From assembly GCA_030629865.1 (NCBI GenBank), contig DAOVOC010000042.1:1-7574 (forward strand): DNA of 7,574 nucleotides. Direction: 5' to 3'. This DNA is from a bacterium (GTDB lineage: Bacteria; Babelota; Babeliae; Babelales; GCA-2401785). The position numbers and the translations under genes are program-made. The notes below the pieces were generated by a model that worked only from the letters and a program-made list of their open reading frames with translations, made no database searches and was not told the origin of the DNA. Below are positions 5,925 through 7,574 of this stretch, piece after piece (positions within the stretch are counted from its first letter, which is position 1; each line of letters begins with the position of its first letter).

Positions 5925-6000
5925 TGGTGGAGCCAACCGGGATCGAACCGGTGACCTCATGAATGCCATTCATGCGCTCTACCAACTGAGCTATGGCCCC
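5925..6000 (-). tRNA. tRNA-Ala (anticodon GGC)
   Basis: The 76 bases fold into a full cloverleaf. The acceptor stem GGGGCCA pairs with TGGCTCC and includes G3-U70, the main identity signal for alanyl-tRNA synthetase. The D arm is GCTC-AGTTGGTA-GAGC. The anticodon stem CATGA/TCATG holds the loop ATGGCAT (anticodon GGC, reading GCC and GCU). The T arm is ACCGG-TTCGATC-CCGGT. The discriminator is A and CCA is encoded at 5927-5925. The loop has A32-U38, a feature known to be conserved in tRNA-Ala(GGC). The tRNA is divergent from cca and upstream of the membrane-protein gene. Confidence 0.97.
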
Positions 6001-6013
6001 AACAACTGTCTCC

Positions 6014-6023
6014 ATTTATCACA
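6014..6023 (-). promoter_or_regulatory. Candidate extended -10 for tRNA-Ala
   Basis: TGTGATAAAT on the minus strand, about 13 bases before the tRNA 5' end, resembles an extended -10 (TGn followed by a TATAAT-like hexamer). No good -35 is visible. The spacing to the mature tRNA 5' end would leave a short leader. Confidence 0.3.
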
Positions 6024-6097
6024 TGGACACTTCTCGCCTCTATGCGATGGGCAACCACATGTGTAGGATACAGTCTATGTAAGAGACCAGATGAGTG

Positions 6098-6115
6098 CAA
6101 GTCCCTACAAGTCCC
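6098..6115 (+). repeat. Tandem CAAGTCCC direct repeat in the cca leader
   Basis: CAAGTCCC occurs at 6098-6105 and 6108-6115, a 10-base period just before the cca ribosome binding site. No function is evident. Confidence 0.5.
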
Positions 6116-6117
6116 AA

Positions 6118-6122
6118 AAGGA
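6118..6122 (+). promoter_or_regulatory. Ribosome binding site fixing the cca start
   Basis: AAGGA with a 7-base spacer to ATG 6130. It decides against the in-frame ATG at 6091, which has no such site and would add 13 atypical residues. Confidence 0.7.
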
Positions 6123-6129
6123 TTTTTTA

Positions 6130-7545
6130 ATGAAAATTGATTTTTACGCACTTTTAGAAACTATAAAACCAATTAAAAAAATCATACAAGCAATAACAGC
6201 AAAAGGTGGAACGGCCTATCTTGTCGGAGGCGCTGTTCGTGACCTTGTCCTTGGCAATAAGCTTGTAGACCTGGATATCGAAGTCCACAATCTTGCACCA
6301 GAACAATTAGAAACAACACTTAAAAAGTTTAGAAAGGTATCACTTGTCGGTAAAAAGTTTGGCGTATACAAACTCCACGGAATAGATGTCGACTGGTCAT
6401 TACCGCGCAAAGATAGCACTGGAAGACATCCAACGGTGCATATCGATACAAGCATGGACGTCAAAGAAGCATGCAGGCGCCGCGACATAACCATAAACTC
6501 GATGGTAATTAATCTTTCAAAATTTATTAATCATCCAGAAAAAGAACCTAAAATAGTTGATCCATTTGATGGCCTAAACGACATAGAAACCAAAACGCTC
6601 AGAGCAACTGATATAAAACTATTTAATGATGACCCACTGCGTTTTTACCGCGTTATGCAATTCGTCTCACGCTTTGAAATGGTTCCAGACGAGCAACTAA
6701 ACGCTTTATGCAAGACAATACAACTTGGCCCAGAAAATGTTGCTCAAGAAAGAATAACAGAAGAAATAAAAAAGCTTCTTTTAAAATCAAAACAACCATC
6801 GCTAGGTTTTCGCTGGGTTGCTAAAATTGGTCGGCTTAAAGAGCTGTTTCCAGAACTTGGACAAACTATCGAAATGCCGCAAAGACCAGACTTTCACCCT
6901 GAAGGCAATGTTTTTGAACACACAATGCAGGCTCTGGATGCCGCTGCGCGCTTTTCTGCAAAAAGCTTTCAAACTACCAATCTTTTTGTCAAAACAAATA
7001 GTGAAAAATTAACATTATTACTCTCAACACTATGCCACGACCTTGGCAAATTAGTCACAACAGACAAGCTTTTACATTCATATGGACACCAAACCAAGGG
7101 GCTAAAACTTGTAAACACATTTTTATTACGCTTTTCGTTCAATAAAAAAATCAACTCCGCGGTACTTGCCATGGTTGAGTTTCATCATCATCCACGCCTA
7201 CTGACTAAATCAAAACCATCAAAATATAAAGTGCTCGCATCAAAACTTGCACCGCATACAAATATCCGCCTTCTTACAATTCTTTCCATTTCAGATGGCC
7301 AAGGCCGGAACCCCACAAAAAACAAACCCCTGAGCGAAATAAGCACAGAATGTGTGACATTTCTAAAACGAGCTATCGAGCTTGGCGTTAACGAAGCTCC
7401 CGAGCTTCCGGTTTTAACTGGAAATGATTTGATTGCAAAAGGTAAGCAAGGAACAGAAATTGGCAAGTTATTACGCAAAGCCTACCTGATACAAATTAAG
7501 GAAAATGTTCAAAATACAGAGCAACTGCTAAAACGAATCATTTAA
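6130..7545 (+). CDS. cca: CCA-adding tRNA nucleotidyltransferase with HD domain
   Basis: A 471-residue class II nucleotidyltransferase of the CCA-adding / poly(A) polymerase family, which builds or repairs the CCA 3' end of tRNA with CTP and ATP. Residues 30-50 hold LVGGAVRD and the metal-binding D47-x-D49. RRDITINSM (117-125) and DDPLRFYR (167-174) are the following family motifs that bind and select nucleotides. The C-terminal half is a phosphohydrolase-type HD domain: His264 in the FEH motif, the HD pair His303-Asp304 in CHDLGK, FHHHP (351-355) and Asp389. The E. coli enzyme also has an HD domain, but here it is longer at both flanks. The start is ATG 6130 with a good ribosome binding site. 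The gene diverges from tRNA-Ala(GGC). Because that tRNA already encodes CCA, the enzyme may serve repair or other tRNAs; activity as a pure poly(A) polymerase cannot be excluded from sequence alone. The stop is TAA, and nothing recognisable follows in the last 29 bases. Confidence 0.93.
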   Translation: MKIDFYALLETIKPIKKIIQAITAKGGTAYLVGGAVRDLVLGNKLVDLDIEVHNLAPEQLETTLKKFRKVSLVGKKFGVYKLHGIDVDWSLPRKDSTGRHPTVHIDTSMDVKEACRRRDITINSMVINLSKFINHPEKEPKIVDPFDGLNDIETKTLRATDIKLFNDDPLRFYRVMQFVSRFEMVPDEQLNALCKTIQLGPENVAQERITEEIKKLLLKSKQPSLGFRWVAKIGRLKELFPELGQTIEMPQRPDFHPEGNVFEHTMQALDAAARFSAKSFQTTNLFVKTNSEKLTLLLSTLCHDLGKLVTTDKLLHSYGHQTKGLKLVNTFLLRFSFNKKINSAVLAMVEFHHHPRLLTKSKPSKYKVLASKLAPHTNIRLLTILSISDGQGRNPTKNKPLSEISTECVTFLKRAIELGVNEAPELPVLTGNDLIAKGKQGTEIGKLLRKAYLIQIKENVQNTEQLLKRII

Positions 7546-7574
7546 AAATAACACTAAAAATCAAGTCTTAATTA

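Noticed and set aside
5901..5969. N-terminal extension of the membrane protein from ATG 5969
   Set aside because: These codons would lie inside the tRNA-Ala gene, and GGGGGAG just before ATG 5900 is a much better start.
6063..6115. Second, decayed tRNA next to tRNA-Ala (GTA-like anticodon loop at 6077-6083)
   Set aside because: Only a 4-bp anticodon-like stem is present. No acceptor stem or D arm can be formed, and the T-arm-like sequence lacks a matching stem.
6091..6129. Longer cca start at ATG 6091
   Set aside because: It has no ribosome binding site, it would translate the CAAGTCCC repeat, and AAGGA lies at ideal spacing from ATG 6130.

Overview
The window looks like chromosome from an AT-rich, host-associated bacterium with a reduced or protist-adapted lifestyle. 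The evidence is mixed. Ordinary bacterial housekeeping genes (ribosomal protein L19, MurC, a class I/II aminotransferase, a CCA-adding enzyme and tRNA-Ala) sit beside a secreted protein that joins a eukaryote-like RING finger to leucine-rich repeats, a lipoprotein, and a broken secreted zinc-phospholipase-C-like gene. The candidate phylum Dependentiae (TM6), or a similar intracellular lineage such as Chlamydiae or Legionella-like bacteria, would fit. This placement is inference from gene content and style, not a database match.

Layout. At the left edge, on the + strand, are the 3' end of rplS (2-163) and, 22 bases later, a small predicted lipoprotein gene (186-626). The lipoprotein gene contains a perfect 18-bp inverted repeat inside its coding region. 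Its 3' end overlaps by 20 bases the 3' end of the first of a long run of minus-strand genes. Reading that run in its own 5'->3' direction (right to left): tRNA-Ala(GGC) (6000-5925); a 174-residue multi-pass membrane protein (5900-5376); a secreted zinc-dependent-phospholipase-C-like reading frame interrupted by one in-frame TAA (5269-4193); a PLP-dependent aminotransferase (4096-2900) whose end overlaps murC (2958-1531); and the secreted RING-LRR protein (1461-607). At the right, divergent from the tRNA, is cca (6130-7545, + strand).

How the genes may relate. The aminotransferase and murC overlap and are almost certainly translated from one mRNA, so amino-acid metabolism and cell-wall precursor assembly are probably coupled there. 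The cca product matures or repairs tRNA 3' ends; the adjacent tRNA-Ala already encodes its CCA. The RING-LRR protein and the phospholipase-like frame are the accessory, probably host-directed part of the window. The first appears intact. The second looks like a gene caught early in decay, because reading continues in the same frame for about 240 codons after a single nonsense codon.

Start codons were reassigned in several places on Shine-Dalgarno evidence. Four of the six protein-coding loci on the minus strand or at its edge start with GTG or TTG rather than ATG. No intergenic stretch exceeds 300 bases; the interval 4643-4921 between the two open segments is the continuation of the interrupted phospholipase-like gene. 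No CRISPR array, insertion sequence or prophage was seen.
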